DNA from: Candidatus Opimibacter skivensis
GTDB taxonomy: Bacteria; Bacteroidota; Bacteroidia; Chitinophagales; Saprospiraceae
DNA length: 64,000 nucleotides
Assembly (NCBI GenBank): GCA_016722045.1
Contig: JADKGY010000022.1
Coordinates: 1-64,000 of the forward strand
Direction: 5' to 3'
The translations under genes were made by a program, and so were the position numbers. The notes under the pieces are model-generated. The model was not told the DNA's origin. It did not search any database and worked only from the letters and a program-made list of their open reading frames with translations. Shown here one piece after another: positions 25,701-30,493 of the stretch (position 1 is its first letter; the number at the start of each line of letters is the position of its first letter).

Positions 25701-28700
25701 TTTCTTTAATGGTATATCCAATGGTAATGATAATGTCCAGGATAATTTACCGGCAGATGTATATGACATTGATGTGGTAGATGAAAATGGTTGCTCCGTT
25801 TCTACACAAGTGACAGTTGATCCTTCTGTCAAACCTGATTTTGATGTATATATCACCCCTGCACATTGCGGCAGAGCAGATGGCATCATTGAATTGGATC
25901 CGACTGATGGAACAGCTCCATTCATGTATTCATTTAATGGAGGTCCTTTCGGTCCTATTCTAACATTCCCGGGACACATTTCTGATTTCTATACCGTGGC
26001 TATTAAAGATGCCAAAGGCTGTATTACAGAAAAGGATGTGTTCCTGTTTGAAGACATTGCACCAAAAATAACAGGGGTTGCCAAAACGGATGCAACTTGT
26101 GGAATGGCTGACGGTACGATTACAGTCACAGCCACTGGGATTGCTCCACTCATGTATTCTATTGCTCTTCCTTTTTATCAATTGAGTAATGTATTCGACC
26201 CTGTAGCACCAGGCACCTACACAGTCACTGTGAAGGATCAATTCGGATGCACCGATGAAGCAACGATAACCATCGCTCCTAAACCGGCACCGGTCATCAA
26301 CAATGTAATCGTTGTGCCAACTGATTGCGGTAGCAGCACCGGAACGATCACCATTCAGGCCAACGGTGGTGTAGCTCCTTTGATGTATGCTTTAAATAAT
26401 GGTCCATTTGGCTCATCACCTATTTTCACTGGATTAGGATCGGCTACATATACTGTGAAAGTGAAAGGGGCGAATGGTTGTGAAGTTTCACAGGATGTCA
26501 CTGTGATGAGTATAGGCGCGGAAACTTCTACCATCAATGATGCGTTCTGCGCGGGTGATGATTATGTGATAGCAGGGAATACATACACCCTTCCCGGAAC
26601 ATATACGATCACTTTGGCAAATGGAGCTGCAAATGGTTGTGACAGTATCATCACACTCAACCTTTCAATGAACCCATTGAAAACAAAAAATCTTCCTGTT
26701 ACGATTTGTGCCAATGAGGTGTATACACTCAATGGTATTGATTACTCAACTGCAGGTTCATATTTAATAGATACAATACCAGCTGCAGTAGGTTGTGATA
26801 CCATACGCACGTTGGTGCTCACAGTTAGTCCATTAAAGACAAAAACAATAGCAGTTACAATTTGTGCCAATGAAGTATACACCATCAATGGTATTGGTTA
26901 CTCCACACCGGGACAATACCTGATTGATACAGTTGCTGCTGCTGTAGGATGTGACACTATCCGGACATTAGACTTAACAGTTAATCCACTTGAAGCTACA
27001 ACACTGAATGTTTCAATTTGTAATGGTGAAGTCTACACGATCAATGGAATGAACTACAGTGTATCCGGTCAATATTTGATTGATACTATACCAGCAGCAA
27101 TAGGGTGTGATTCAATCCGGACATTGAACCTCACTGTATCAAATTATATCTATGGTGATATCAATGCATCTATTTGCCAGGGAGATGTTTATACGATCAA
27201 TGGAATGAATTACACTGTCGCAGGACAGTATGTGATTGATACAATTGTAGTAGCAGCGAGTTGTGATACTATCAGAACATTAAATCTCACTGTCGATCCA
27301 TTGCCACAGGCAAATGCGGGGAATGATCAGCAATTGGATTGTAATGTTCAATCTGTCGTACTCAATGGTGTAGCCACAGGAGGTACACCTCACTGGACAG
27401 GTCCGGATATCAATGCAGGTAATGCTGATCAACTCACACCATCAGTGACACTGGCAGGCACATATTACCTGACAGTCACATCACCAAACAATTGTACAGC
27501 GATCGATTCGGCAGTGATCACTCTTGATCCTTCCAGTGTTGTAGCGACAGCAACTGTAGATACATTCCTGAGTTGTGATATTGATACAGTAGTTCTTCAG
27601 GCAGGACCTATAGGACCAAACCTTATTTATCAATGGTCAGGCCCCGATATCAATGCATCAAATGAACATCTTGTCAATCCTATAGTGACGATAGCAGGAA
27701 CATACACACTTGTGGTGACTAACACAGTTACAAATTGTGTATCTCTTCCGGTCAATGTAAATGTTGTGGATCTGACTCAAAATATTGTGGCCATCATACA
27801 GGATCCAACAAACCTGACATGCTTCAGCACATTTGTCGACCTTAATACAAGCGGATCAAGCGTTGGAGTCAACATAGCATATATCTGGTTTGATGAAAGC
27901 GGAAATATTCTGAGCAGCTCTCCATTCCTTCAGGTGACTTCAGGTGGCATGTTCACATTCCAGGTGATAGACACGATCAGCGGATGTTTCGATGATACCT
28001 CAGTATTTGTAAAAGATCTTCAAGCCTATCCACCTATAGCAGCAGGTAATCCGCAACAAATCGATTGCAATCATCCAACAGCTATTCTTAACGAAGGCGC
28101 AGTCAATAATCTTCCTAATGTTATTTTCCATTGGGACGGTCCTCCCGGAGGCATATTGACATCGCCGACATTACTTTCTATCACAGTGGGAGCAGGTGGT
28201 GAATACATCATCTCAGCGACAGATACCATTACAGGTTGTGTGAATTCAGATTCAGTGCTTGTCACGGATTTGAGTCAATTACCATTTATAGAGATTCAGC
28301 TTGTTGAGCAATTTACATGTGTGGACAGCACAGCTTTAATTAATGTTGGAACCTCTGAAGTAGGTCCGGATATTCATTATGAATGGAATGGTCCCCAGAC
28401 GAATGGAGTGATAGCCACCTTCATCGAACCTAAACTGCCGGGTATGTATTATCTGACAGTGGCTAATGATGCAACCGGTTGTTCATCACTAGATTCTATC
28501 CTATTAGAGTTACCTGATTTTCCGGTAGGTGTTCAGGTGGATCTTACGATTCCATTGTGCCAGGGAGATCTGTCAGGAAGTCTTCTTGTAGATACAGTCA
28601 GCGGAGGCACACCCGTATATATGTATTCCATCGATGGATTACCATTACAATCATCGACTCTGTTCGATCAACTCATGGCAGGTAATCATTCACTTGTCGT

Positions 28701-29295
28701 CGTCGATGCAAATGGTTGTAGCTATGAAGAATCATTTACAATTCCGGAAGGTGAAAAACTTACGATTAATATAGGTGCAGACTTACAACTTGAATTGGGT
28801 GATAGTTTTCAGTTATCCGCTTCTGTCAATCTTCCATGGTCACAAATTGATTCTATTGTTTGGGCATCACCATTGCATCTGTCGTGTACGTATTGCATTG
28901 ATCCTACATTGTATGGTCTGTTGAATGAAATTATCACAGCTACAGTATATGCCGGGGGTTGTATTGACTCTGATGCACTTTCACTTCGCGTGGATGTTGA
29001 TGCAAATGTCTACATACCAAATGTATTCTCACCTAATAATGATGGTATCAATGACGTGGTCACAGTCTTCGCGGATCATCGCGTCAAAAAAGTTGTATAT
29101 CTGGAAATATTTGATCGATGGGGGAACCAGGTTTTCGTAGCCAATAATTTCCCTCCTAACGATCTTACCTTTGGATGGAACGGCACATTTAAGCATAAAC
29201 CCATGAATCCAGCCGTCTTTGCCTATATAGCCAAAGTTGAATTGATCAATGGAGTCCAGATTCCATTCAAAGGAGATATTACGCTATTGAGGTAA
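10510..29295 (+). CDS. Giant SprB-like T9SS-secreted HYR-repeat surface protein
   Basis: A complete 6,261-aa frame. An in-frame TAA at 10501-10503 fixes the start at 10510 or later. Order by residue: signal region 1-71; four SprB-like repeats (about 110-456); 48 HYR-like domains of about 76 aa (457-4112); three HYR domains (4113-4350); four cysteine modules with NGCDS motifs (about 4353-4565); nine SprB-like modules (about 4635-5337); five related units of about 52 aa (5338-5597); five PKD-like modules (5598-6010); and a C-terminal CHU_C domain (about 6167-6261) with PNVFSPNNDGIND and FDRWGNQVF, the T9SS type B sorting signal. Size and composition resemble SprB, the giant gliding adhesin of Flavobacterium johnsoniae, but the HYR array is far longer and this is not called an orthologue. 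The product should be exported by Sec, then T9SS, to the cell surface or medium. No PorP/SprF-type partner gene adjoins it. Confidence 0.93.
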   Translation: MAIKNMPGRVVYSIDNQSFIDLKKDRWMTVFGLLFWLPLRRLALLLPDLKRIFIPLFSFALFFLNSDNSFAGIYGNPILETVVNTFTGKSKTVSTDIVNNPNSAALPLCTITINPAWLFPVQTTCNGGADGNIVFDPGGPIPGATGILTYDWDLVGTPGNDVFSDDGSPQIDSIPAGFYTIIVTDALGCTGSATIEVENAPPIVITTLVGNVNCFGQSTGSIQITSITGPPGTITYDWDFTGTAFNDDYDVLPLQNGDDEDISGLAAGTYNLVITVQDDPFFPSYTCTYTQSFVVTQPASALTVNVPDFALPCFGNTTTLTATPAGGTSAYSYNWSNISTPPGTNEGSTDGPVGVGNYIITVTDSKGCTATDVAFVTQPASALSVSTTGSTIACNNNTGTVTANPSGGTSAYTYLWTPGGSTNQTVTGLNGGTYTVTVTDANGCTQTAQATVTVTPPFFTMPPNGSSTVPCLANALVVPTPPVVLDNCGTALTIVGPVVGASPTCSGTKIYTWTYTDPVTLITGTYTYTYTVLTPTYTLPANGSSTVACPALATVPTPPVVTDNCGNIITPSAGVPSATPACSGTKTWTFTYTGCDGIPNNWIYTYTISPPVVTIPAGGSSTVACAANATSPAAPTVVDNCGRTLTVSAGVPSADPPCAGTKTWTFTYTACDNSTYPWVYTYTISPPVVTMPAGSSSTVACPALAIAPTPPTVTDNCGRTLTISAGVPGADPACVGTKIWTFTYTACDNTTYPWVYTYTISAPTVTLPANGSSTVACPALATAPTPPTVTDNCGRSITPSAGVSSADPPCAGTKTWTFNYIDCNGTSHPWVYTYTISAPTVTLPAGGSSTVACPALATAPTPPTVTDNCGRSITPSAGVPSANPPCGGPKTWTFTYTACDGTPYNWVYTYTISAPTFTVPAGGSSTVACPVLAVAPTPPTVIDNCGNTITPSAGVPSATPACSGTKTWTFTYTGCSGPPVNWVYTYTISPPTVTMPAAGASTVACAALATAPTPPAVTDNCARALTISAGVPSADPACAGTKTWTFTYTACDATTYPWVYTYTISPPTVTMPAGGSSTVACPALAIAPTPPVVNDNCGRALTISAGVPSADPACAGTKTWTFTYTACDNTTYPWVYTYTISPPTVTLPAGGSSTVACPALATAPTPPTVTDNCGRSITPSAGVASPDPACAGTKTWTFTYTDCNGTPHPWVYTYTISAPTVTLPPGGSSTVPCASNATAPTPPVVTDNCGRSITPSAGVPSVNPVCGGTKTWTFTYTDCNGTPHNWVYTYTISVTGITLPPNGSSTVACPAVAIAPTPPTVTDACGNNITPSAGVPSATPACSGTKTWTFTYTGCDGIPLNWVYTYTISPPTVVLLPGGSSTVACVALATAPTPPGMTDNCGRALTISAGVPSADPACAGTKTWTFTYSACDGTTYPWIYTYTISPPTVTMPAGGSSTVACPALATAPTPPTVTDNCGRTLTVSAGVPSADPACAGTKTWTFTYTACDNTTYPWVYTYTISPPTVILPAGGSSTVACPALATAPTPPTVTDNCGRSITPSAGVASPDPACAGTKTWTFTYTDCNGTPHPWVYTYTISPPTVTLPAGGASTVPCASNAVAPTPPVVTDNCGRSITPSAGVPSVNPVCGGTKTWTFTYTDCNGTPHNWVYTYTISVTGITLPANGSSTVACPALATAPTPPTVVDACGNTITPSAGVPSAIPACSGTMTWTFTYTGCDGIPLNWVYTYTISPPIVTMPAAGSSTVACVALASAPTPPAVTDNCGRALTISAGVPSADPLCAGTKTWTFTYTACDATTYPWVYTYTISPPTVTMPGGGSSTVACPALATAPTPPTVTDNCGRTLTVSAGVPSVDPPCAGTKTWTFTYTACDNTTYPWVYTYTISAPTVTLPAGGSSTVACPALATAPTPPTVTDNCGRSITPSAGVPSADPPCAGTKTWTFNYVDCNGTSHPWVYTYTISAPTVTLPPGGASTVPCVSNAVAPTPPVVTDNCGRSITPSAGVPSVNPVCGGTKTWTFTYTDCNGTPHNWVYTYTISVTGITLPANGSSTVSCPALATAPTPPTVVDACGNTITPSAGVPSAIPACSGTMTWTFTYTGCDGIPLSWVYTYTISPPIVTMPAAGSSTVACVALATAPTPPAVTDNCGRALTISAGVPSADPLCAGTKTWTFTYTACDNSTYPWVYTYTISPPTVTMPAGGSSTVACPALATAPTPPTVTDNCGRTLTISAGVASADPPCAGTKTWTFTYTACDNTTYPWVYTYTISAPTVTLPANGSSTVACPALATAPTPPTVTDNCGRSITPSAGVPGADPPCAGTKTWTFNYVDCNGTSHPWVYTYTISAPTVTLPAPGASTVPCTSDAVAPTPPVVTDNCGRSITPSAGVPSANPACGGTKTWTFTYTDCNGTPHNWVYTYTITPPSITLPPGGSSTVACPALATAPTPPTVTDNCGNNITPSAGVPSANPPCAGTKTWTFTYTGCDGIPLNWVYTYTISPPTVTMPAGGASTVACVALATAPIPPAVTDNCGRALTISAGVASADPPCAGTKTWTFTYTACDNTTYPWIYTYTISPPTVTMPAGGSSTVACPALATAPTPPAVTDNCGRALTISAGVASADPPCAGTKTWTFTYTACDNSTYPWVYTYTISPPTVTLPAGGSSTVACPALATSPTPPAVTDNCGRSITPSAGVPSADPPCAGTKTWTFTYTACDGTPYNWVYTYTISAPTVSLPAPGASTVPCISDAVPPTPPVVTDNCGRSITPSAGVPSANPACGGSKTWTFTYTDCNGTPHNWVYTYTITPPSLTLPPNGSSTVACPALATAPTPPTVTDNCGNNITPSAGVPSADPPCAGTKTWTFTYTGCDGIPLNWVYTYTISPPTVTIPAGGASTVACVALATAPTPPAVTDNCGRLLTISAGVASADPPCAGTKTWTYTYTACDNSTYPWVYTYTISPPTVTMPAGGSSTVACPALATAPTPPAVTDNCGRPLTISAGVASADPPCAGTKTWTFTYTACDNSTYPWVYTYTIGAPTVTLPAGGSSTVACPALATVPTPPAVTDNCGRTITPSAGVPSADPPCAGPKTWTFTYTACDGTPYNWVYTYTISAPTVTLPAPGASTVPCLSDAVAPVPPAVTDNCGRSITPSAGVPGANPTCGGTKTWTFTYTACNGTPYNWVYTYTIPPPAFTLPAGGSSTVACVALATVPTPPAVVDNCGNTITPPAGVPSADPPCAGTKTWTFTYTGCDGIPVNWVYTYTISAPIVTLPAGGSSTVACVSSATAPTAPVVLDNCGRTLTVSAGVPSADPPCAGTKTWTFTYTACDGSTYPWVYTYTISPPVVTIPAGGSSTVACLALATAPTPPTVLDNCGRTLTVSAGVPGVDPPCAGTKTWTFTYTACDGSTYPWVYTYTISAPTVTLPVGGSSTVACPALATAPTPPAATDNCGNTLTPSAGVPSADPPCAGTKTWTFTYTACDGSTYPWVYTYTISAPTVTLPAPGASTVPCLSDAVAPAPPAVTDNCGRAIIPSAGVPGTDPTCAGTKTWTFTYTACNGTPYNWVYTYTIPAPTFTLPAPGSSTVACVALAVAPTPPTVVDNCGNTIPSPIGVPSADPSCAGTKTWTFTFVGCDGTPVNWVYTYTISPPVVTMPAGGSSNVACIANATLPSAPTIMDNCGRTLTVSAGVPGADPICSGPKTWTFTYTACDGSTYPWVYTYTVDPPTTGFPPNGGSTVACISDAQVVPTPPTAVNSCGDPLTVTGPVIGPDPVCSGTKTYTWTYMDCTGISSQWIYTYTISPSSFTLPANAGSTVACIINAQTTPIPPVVNSNCGVPLTVVGPLVGPDPVCSGTKIYTWTYMDCSGNSAPWVYTYTISPPTLSLPPNAGSTVSCVADAQIVPTPPTVNNSCGDPVIPTGPVVSADPLCSGTKTYTWTYLDCTGISMQWVYTYTINTPSIVLPPNDGSTVPCLSDAQVVPIPPTVNTSCNNPILPTGPVVSPDPVCAGTKTYTWTYADCNGGSMQWIYTYTIPASTFSLPPNDGSTVTCISDAQVVPVPPNVSNTCGSPVTPTGPVVGADPVCSGTKAYTWTYTDCAGTNFNWVFTYTITGNTGPVFANPPANVTVSCITDVPSSIMLSFTDDCTPSTPVAAVDSPIMGSCPATITRTWSFTDDCGFLGTTSQTITIDDTTPPTASNPAPINLAGCNASVPAPDVTVVTDEADNCTASVVAFINDVTSLVGCTETTIRNYSVTDGCNNSIIVSQTITRTLDTTPPVISPAPADLTVACLTQVPPMISLTYTDNCSPGGTLVGTETGPSGMPLTIIRTWTFTDACGNPATQTQTITITGSLIPNTATGSFCTGGSVVINGEVYNTPGNFLDTIPSTTGGCDTLLSITITELPIPVTNLSDSYCNGDTYILPDGSTTTSAGSFGPFTFTAANGCDSLVNVTLTLNQSTTGNVSHIGCIGDGFSIVVNGTTYDENLPMGVETLDHASANGCDSIVTINLVFNATVTGQENYSGCEGDGYSVVVNGTVYNEANPDGMETLTNVNGCDSVVTINLVFAPVQPVVIDPVGPLCTDGAPVTLTVTPAGGTWSGAVNSNQFDPSILGIGLHQVIYSINQGACSDADTIYISVYQMTIACQAVTDESAPGANDGSGMVTVSGGIAPYLISWTGPVSGNFNLLADGSHTITGLGGGVYTIVVQDDSGCTTTCQFVINSNIPCLTVIDNINVQDASCAGSNNGGILVTASGGQIPFEYSLDGVNFQLLNVFANLAPGNYTLFVRDGTGCVVSQPFTIGVGPGPTINVDLTTNASCGVANGSVTLSGSFGLPPYSFSIDGINYTLNGVFPGLNAGNYSGYLTDNAGCSDTIPFSIIADGAPVIDAVNVVDAACGQSNGSITIQASGGQGVLMYSIDGTNFQTSPVFNGLAAGPYPIFVKDESGCQVTGNTTVPNANGPAISGVDTEDATCGNNDGKITIHATGTPPLTYSINGTTYFASEIFMNLAAGNYTVYVKDGNSCVQSQPVTLNTTNGPHINGVVVIDTKCGDDNGMITVNAAGGVGVLEYFFNGISNGNDNVQDNLPADVYDIDVVDENGCSVSTQVTVDPSVKPDFDVYITPAHCGRADGIIELDPTDGTAPFMYSFNGGPFGPILTFPGHISDFYTVAIKDAKGCITEKDVFLFEDIAPKITGVAKTDATCGMADGTITVTATGIAPLMYSIALPFYQLSNVFDPVAPGTYTVTVKDQFGCTDEATITIAPKPAPVINNVIVVPTDCGSSTGTITIQANGGVAPLMYALNNGPFGSSPIFTGLGSATYTVKVKGANGCEVSQDVTVMSIGAETSTINDAFCAGDDYVIAGNTYTLPGTYTITLANGAANGCDSIITLNLSMNPLKTKNLPVTICANEVYTLNGIDYSTAGSYLIDTIPAAVGCDTIRTLVLTVSPLKTKTIAVTICANEVYTINGIGYSTPGQYLIDTVAAAVGCDTIRTLDLTVNPLEATTLNVSICNGEVYTINGMNYSVSGQYLIDTIPAAIGCDSIRTLNLTVSNYIYGDINASICQGDVYTINGMNYTVAGQYVIDTIVVAASCDTIRTLNLTVDPLPQANAGNDQQLDCNVQSVVLNGVATGGTPHWTGPDINAGNADQLTPSVTLAGTYYLTVTSPNNCTAIDSAVITLDPSSVVATATVDTFLSCDIDTVVLQAGPIGPNLIYQWSGPDINASNEHLVNPIVTIAGTYTLVVTNTVTNCVSLPVNVNVVDLTQNIVAIIQDPTNLTCFSTFVDLNTSGSSVGVNIAYIWFDESGNILSSSPFLQVTSGGMFTFQVIDTISGCFDDTSVFVKDLQAYPPIAAGNPQQIDCNHPTAILNEGAVNNLPNVIFHWDGPPGGILTSPTLLSITVGAGGEYIISATDTITGCVNSDSVLVTDLSQLPFIEIQLVEQFTCVDSTALINVGTSEVGPDIHYEWNGPQTNGVIATFIEPKLPGMYYLTVANDATGCSSLDSILLELPDFPVGVQVDLTIPLCQGDLSGSLLVDTVSGGTPVYMYSIDGLPLQSSTLFDQLMAGNHSLVVVDANGCSYEESFTIPEGEKLTINIGADLQLELGDSFQLSASVNLPWSQIDSIVWASPLHLSCTYCIDPTLYGLLNEIITATVYAGGCIDSDALSLRVDVDANVYIPNVFSPNNDGINDVVTVFADHRVKKVVYLEIFDRWGNQVFVANNFPPNDLTFGWNGTFKHKPMNPAVFAYIAKVELINGVQIPFKGDITLLR
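10834..11877 (+). repeat. Four SprB-like repeats
   Basis: Each unit has a cysteine near its start (TTCNGG, VNCFG, LPCFG, IACNN), a T/S-rich strand with GGTSAY or similar, a YxW segment, then GxYxxxVTDxxGCT. This is the SprB-repeat pattern common in gliding adhesins and other Bacteroidota surface proteins. The last two units (from about 11410) are the closest to the family consensus. Confidence 0.78.
11878..22848 (+). repeat. 48 tandem HYR-like domains, 228-bp unit
   Basis: Units 2-43 (12109-21684) are each exactly 76 codons with no indel. Units 44-48 are mostly about 77 codons, with a variant STVACISDAQ start and a TGPVV centre. Every unit has four conserved cysteines: STVAC or STVPC, DNCG, PxC(A/S/G)G, and a final xC in ACD, DCN or GCD. 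It ends in WVYTYTI. This matches a compact HYR/Ig-like beta-sandwich with two possible disulfides. The repeat count was made by reading each STV-C motif in order. Confidence 0.92.
12109..21684 (+). repeat. Higher-order repeat: five-domain block of 1,140 bp
   Basis: Domain types recur every fifth unit. Units 2, 7, 12, 17, 22, 27, 32, 37 and 42 are all CGN-type, with GC in place of AC or DC before the last turn; a marker codon of this type lies at 12121, 13261, 14401, 15541, 16681, 17821, 18961, 20101 and 21241, exactly 1,140 bp apart. Units 11, 16, 21, 26, 31, 36 and 41 are all STVPC-type. The two units after each CGN type carry LTISAG or LTVSAG, and the next carries ITPSAG, with a few exceptions near the ends. 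About 8.4 blocks are present. Confidence 0.9.
24415..26520 (+). repeat. Nine SprB-like modules in the distal part of the second protein
   Basis: The units follow the pattern DATCGxxDGxITVxATG, then LMYSIDG or YSING, then a GxYxVxVKDxxGC strand. They differ strongly from one another, unlike the HYR array upstream, so they look old and functionally fixed. They sit between the cysteine modules and the 52-aa repeats. Confidence 0.75.
26521..27300 (+). repeat. Five related modules of about 52 aa (ICxxEVYTxNG type)
   Basis: The second to fifth units share ICANEVYTLNG or close variants, then YLIDTIPAA, then CDTIRTL and an LTV strand; the first unit (DAFCAGDDYVIAGNTY) is more diverged. The PLKT linkers at 26674 and 26830 are 156 bp apart. 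Each unit has two cysteines. The module is common in Bacteroidota surface proteins near the C-terminus; its function is not known. Confidence 0.75.
29008..29295 (+). other. T9SS type B C-terminal sorting domain (CHU_C)
   Basis: About 95 residues carry VYIPNVFSPNNDGIND, then YLEIFDRWGNQVF, a GWNGTFKHKPMNPAVFAY segment and an end in GDITLLR. This is the gliding motility-associated C-terminal domain, which directs passage through the type IX secretion system. It is the clearest clade-diagnostic motif in the window. Confidence 0.93.
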
Positions 29296-29339
29296 TTATC
29301 TTATTCCAATTTTCCTAACAAAAAATTATTCATGATCTT

Positions 29340-29370
29340 GATAGATCTGTCCATAAAGGACAGATCTATC
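29340..29370 (+). terminator. Perfect 13-bp hairpin after the second giant gene
   Basis: GATAGATCTGTCC (29340-29352) pairs without mismatch with GGACAGATCTATC (29358-29370) around a 5-nt loop ATAAA. It lies 45 nt after the TAA stop. As with the hairpin after the first gene, no T-tract follows. It probably ends or stabilises the transcript and separates it from the third gene. Confidence 0.72.
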
Positions 29371-29682
29371 CGTGAATGTGGGGGATGTGTTTTCAATGCA
29401 CTTATACATATGACTTATTGCATATGTTGTTTTTTATGACTTGATGCCCCGAGCTTCAATATTTCGATTTCTTTTTTTTACAATTTTCTTTATTTGATCA
29501 ATAGATGATTTAAAATTCATGAAGAGAGACAGAACGGGAAAAAGATACTTCCGGGTTTACTTTTTTTAATTACCCTTTTTAGCTCCATTATTATTAATAT
29601 TCTCTTATTTCATTGGTTTGCGGACCCGGAGACGGCTAAAAAGGGCTGAAGTCTAAGGAAGTAATTATGCAAGTAATACTAA

Positions 29683-29699
29683 GAATTGTATAACAATTC
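29683..29699. promoter_or_regulatory. Palindrome GAATTGT-ATA-ACAATTC, possible operator
   Basis: Seven-base half-sites are perfectly complementary around a 3-nt centre. The size and symmetry fit a dimeric repressor site, but no regulator gene is in the window and it could equally form a small hairpin. Confidence 0.35.
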
Positions 29700-29959
29700 C
29701 TATAACGTGATGATTACCTTACTAAAGTCGTAAGACAATACAGAACACGGATAAATTTCATTCTTATTTATCCACACACACTCAATTATTAAATGTGGAC
29801 ACCGCCAATTTATTATTTGAGAGAATTACATAATTACATAAGTAAACGCTAACCGGATCTTAGCCCTTCATCAAGAGTAAAGAAATAGTTTTTCATTTAG
29901 TACACGGATGACTGTAAGGTTTCCCATTTCTTTTTCAAAATCCGATCTGTAATATCCGG

Positions 29960-29973
29960 TTGATATCAATCAA
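29960..29973. promoter_or_regulatory. Perfect FNR/CRP-family box (distal)
   Basis: The sequence TTGAT-ATCA-ATCAA matches the FNR consensus TTGAT-N4-ATCAA at all ten fixed positions. It lies 355 nt upstream of the ATG of the third giant gene. Whether a Bacteroidota CRP/FNR homologue uses this consensus in this organism is unknown. Confidence 0.55.
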
Positions 29974-30105
29974 CTGAAACCATGACCGAATTCATGATTT
30001 AGGCTTCCTAAACCAGTTTTCTTTGCGACCTGTTTATTATACCTCATACTCCCGTAAAAGGAATCGAAATTCGTTTTTATGCTTTTGACAGCTATAGAAT
30101 TTCAA

Positions 30106-30119
30106 TTGATATAAATCAA
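30106..30119. promoter_or_regulatory. Perfect FNR/CRP-family box (proximal)
   Basis: TTGAT-ATAA-ATCAA again matches TTGAT-N4-ATCAA exactly. It lies 209 nt upstream of the start at 30329 and 146 bp, close to 14 helical turns, from the distal box. Two perfect copies in under 200 bp argue for real regulation of the third gene by a CRP/FNR-type protein, perhaps in response to oxygen or redox state. Confidence 0.58.
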
Positions 30120-30328
30120 TATTATAATTCTTTGCCGGGGATAGCTTTATATGTGAACTACCATTATCGTTGTCAACCAATCTAATTTGAAAAGAGTCAA
30201 TGTCAGATTTAAGAATTAAACAAATACATTTTGAACTTGATTTCTGGAAATGGGTGAATTACAGTAAGAAGGATGAAAACGCTAATCTGAAAGTGAGGCT
30301 GTTGTAATATGATCTGTATTCATAATTT

Positions 30329-30493
30329 ATGTTACGATTTTATAAAATTCAGAAAACGATATTGTTTGAATTGACAGCTGTGTTTATGGTCTGGTATTAT
30401 TATTGGGCGAAACTGGCGAAAGGGAATTTATTATTATTTTCTACTTCTTTCATTTTAGTATTTGGCCTCACATCTTTTTCAGGACCGTCATCA
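30329..30493 (+). other. Signal region of the third giant protein
   Basis: Two hydrophobic stretches are visible, residues about 11-27 (ending in a YYYW cluster) and 33-49 (LLLFSTSFILVFGLTSF), separated by KLAKGN. The second looks like a signal-peptide core with cleavage after about residue 51. Like the second giant protein, it has an unusually long N-terminal pre-sequence. Confidence 0.6.

Larger units (their letters stand above)
29371..30328 (+). promoter_or_regulatory. About 960-bp non-coding region upstream of the third giant gene
   Basis: No supported gene lies here; the only open frames are very short. It is A+T-rich and unusually full of palindromes: a 7-bp inverted repeat with a 3-nt centre (29683-29699), an 8-bp hairpin GGATAAAT/ATTTATCC (29749-29756 with 29766-29773), two FNR-type boxes, and TTTAGG-CTT-CCTAAA near 30000. 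No exact Bacteroidota -7 element (TAnnTTTG) with a good -33 TTG was found. The length and density of sites fit a regulated promoter region, but this is an inference. Confidence 0.5.

Noticed and set aside
10510..29295. Naming the second gene sprB
   Set aside because: SprB-like repeats and the type B sorting domain are shared by many unrelated adhesins. The domain order differs and no gliding genes adjoin it.
29519..29569. Short open frame of 16 codons starting ATGAAGAGAGAC
   Set aside because: It is too short, lacks a ribosome-binding context and shows no recognisable motif.
29768..29776. Exact DnaA-box-like TTATCCACA in the intergenic region
   Set aside because: It is a single box within a small hairpin, with only a weak second candidate nearby and no origin-associated genes. 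One 9-mer is not enough to propose an origin.
10452..29808. Shared ACCGCCAA at 10452-10459 and 29801-29808, upstream of the second and third giant genes
   Set aside because: Only eight bases match and the distances to the start codons differ greatly (about 50 and 520 nt). It could be chance.
30221..30240. Possible -7 promoter element TACATTTTG upstream of the third gene
   Set aside because: The spacing departs from TAnnTTTG by one base and no TTG is found at a fitting distance upstream.
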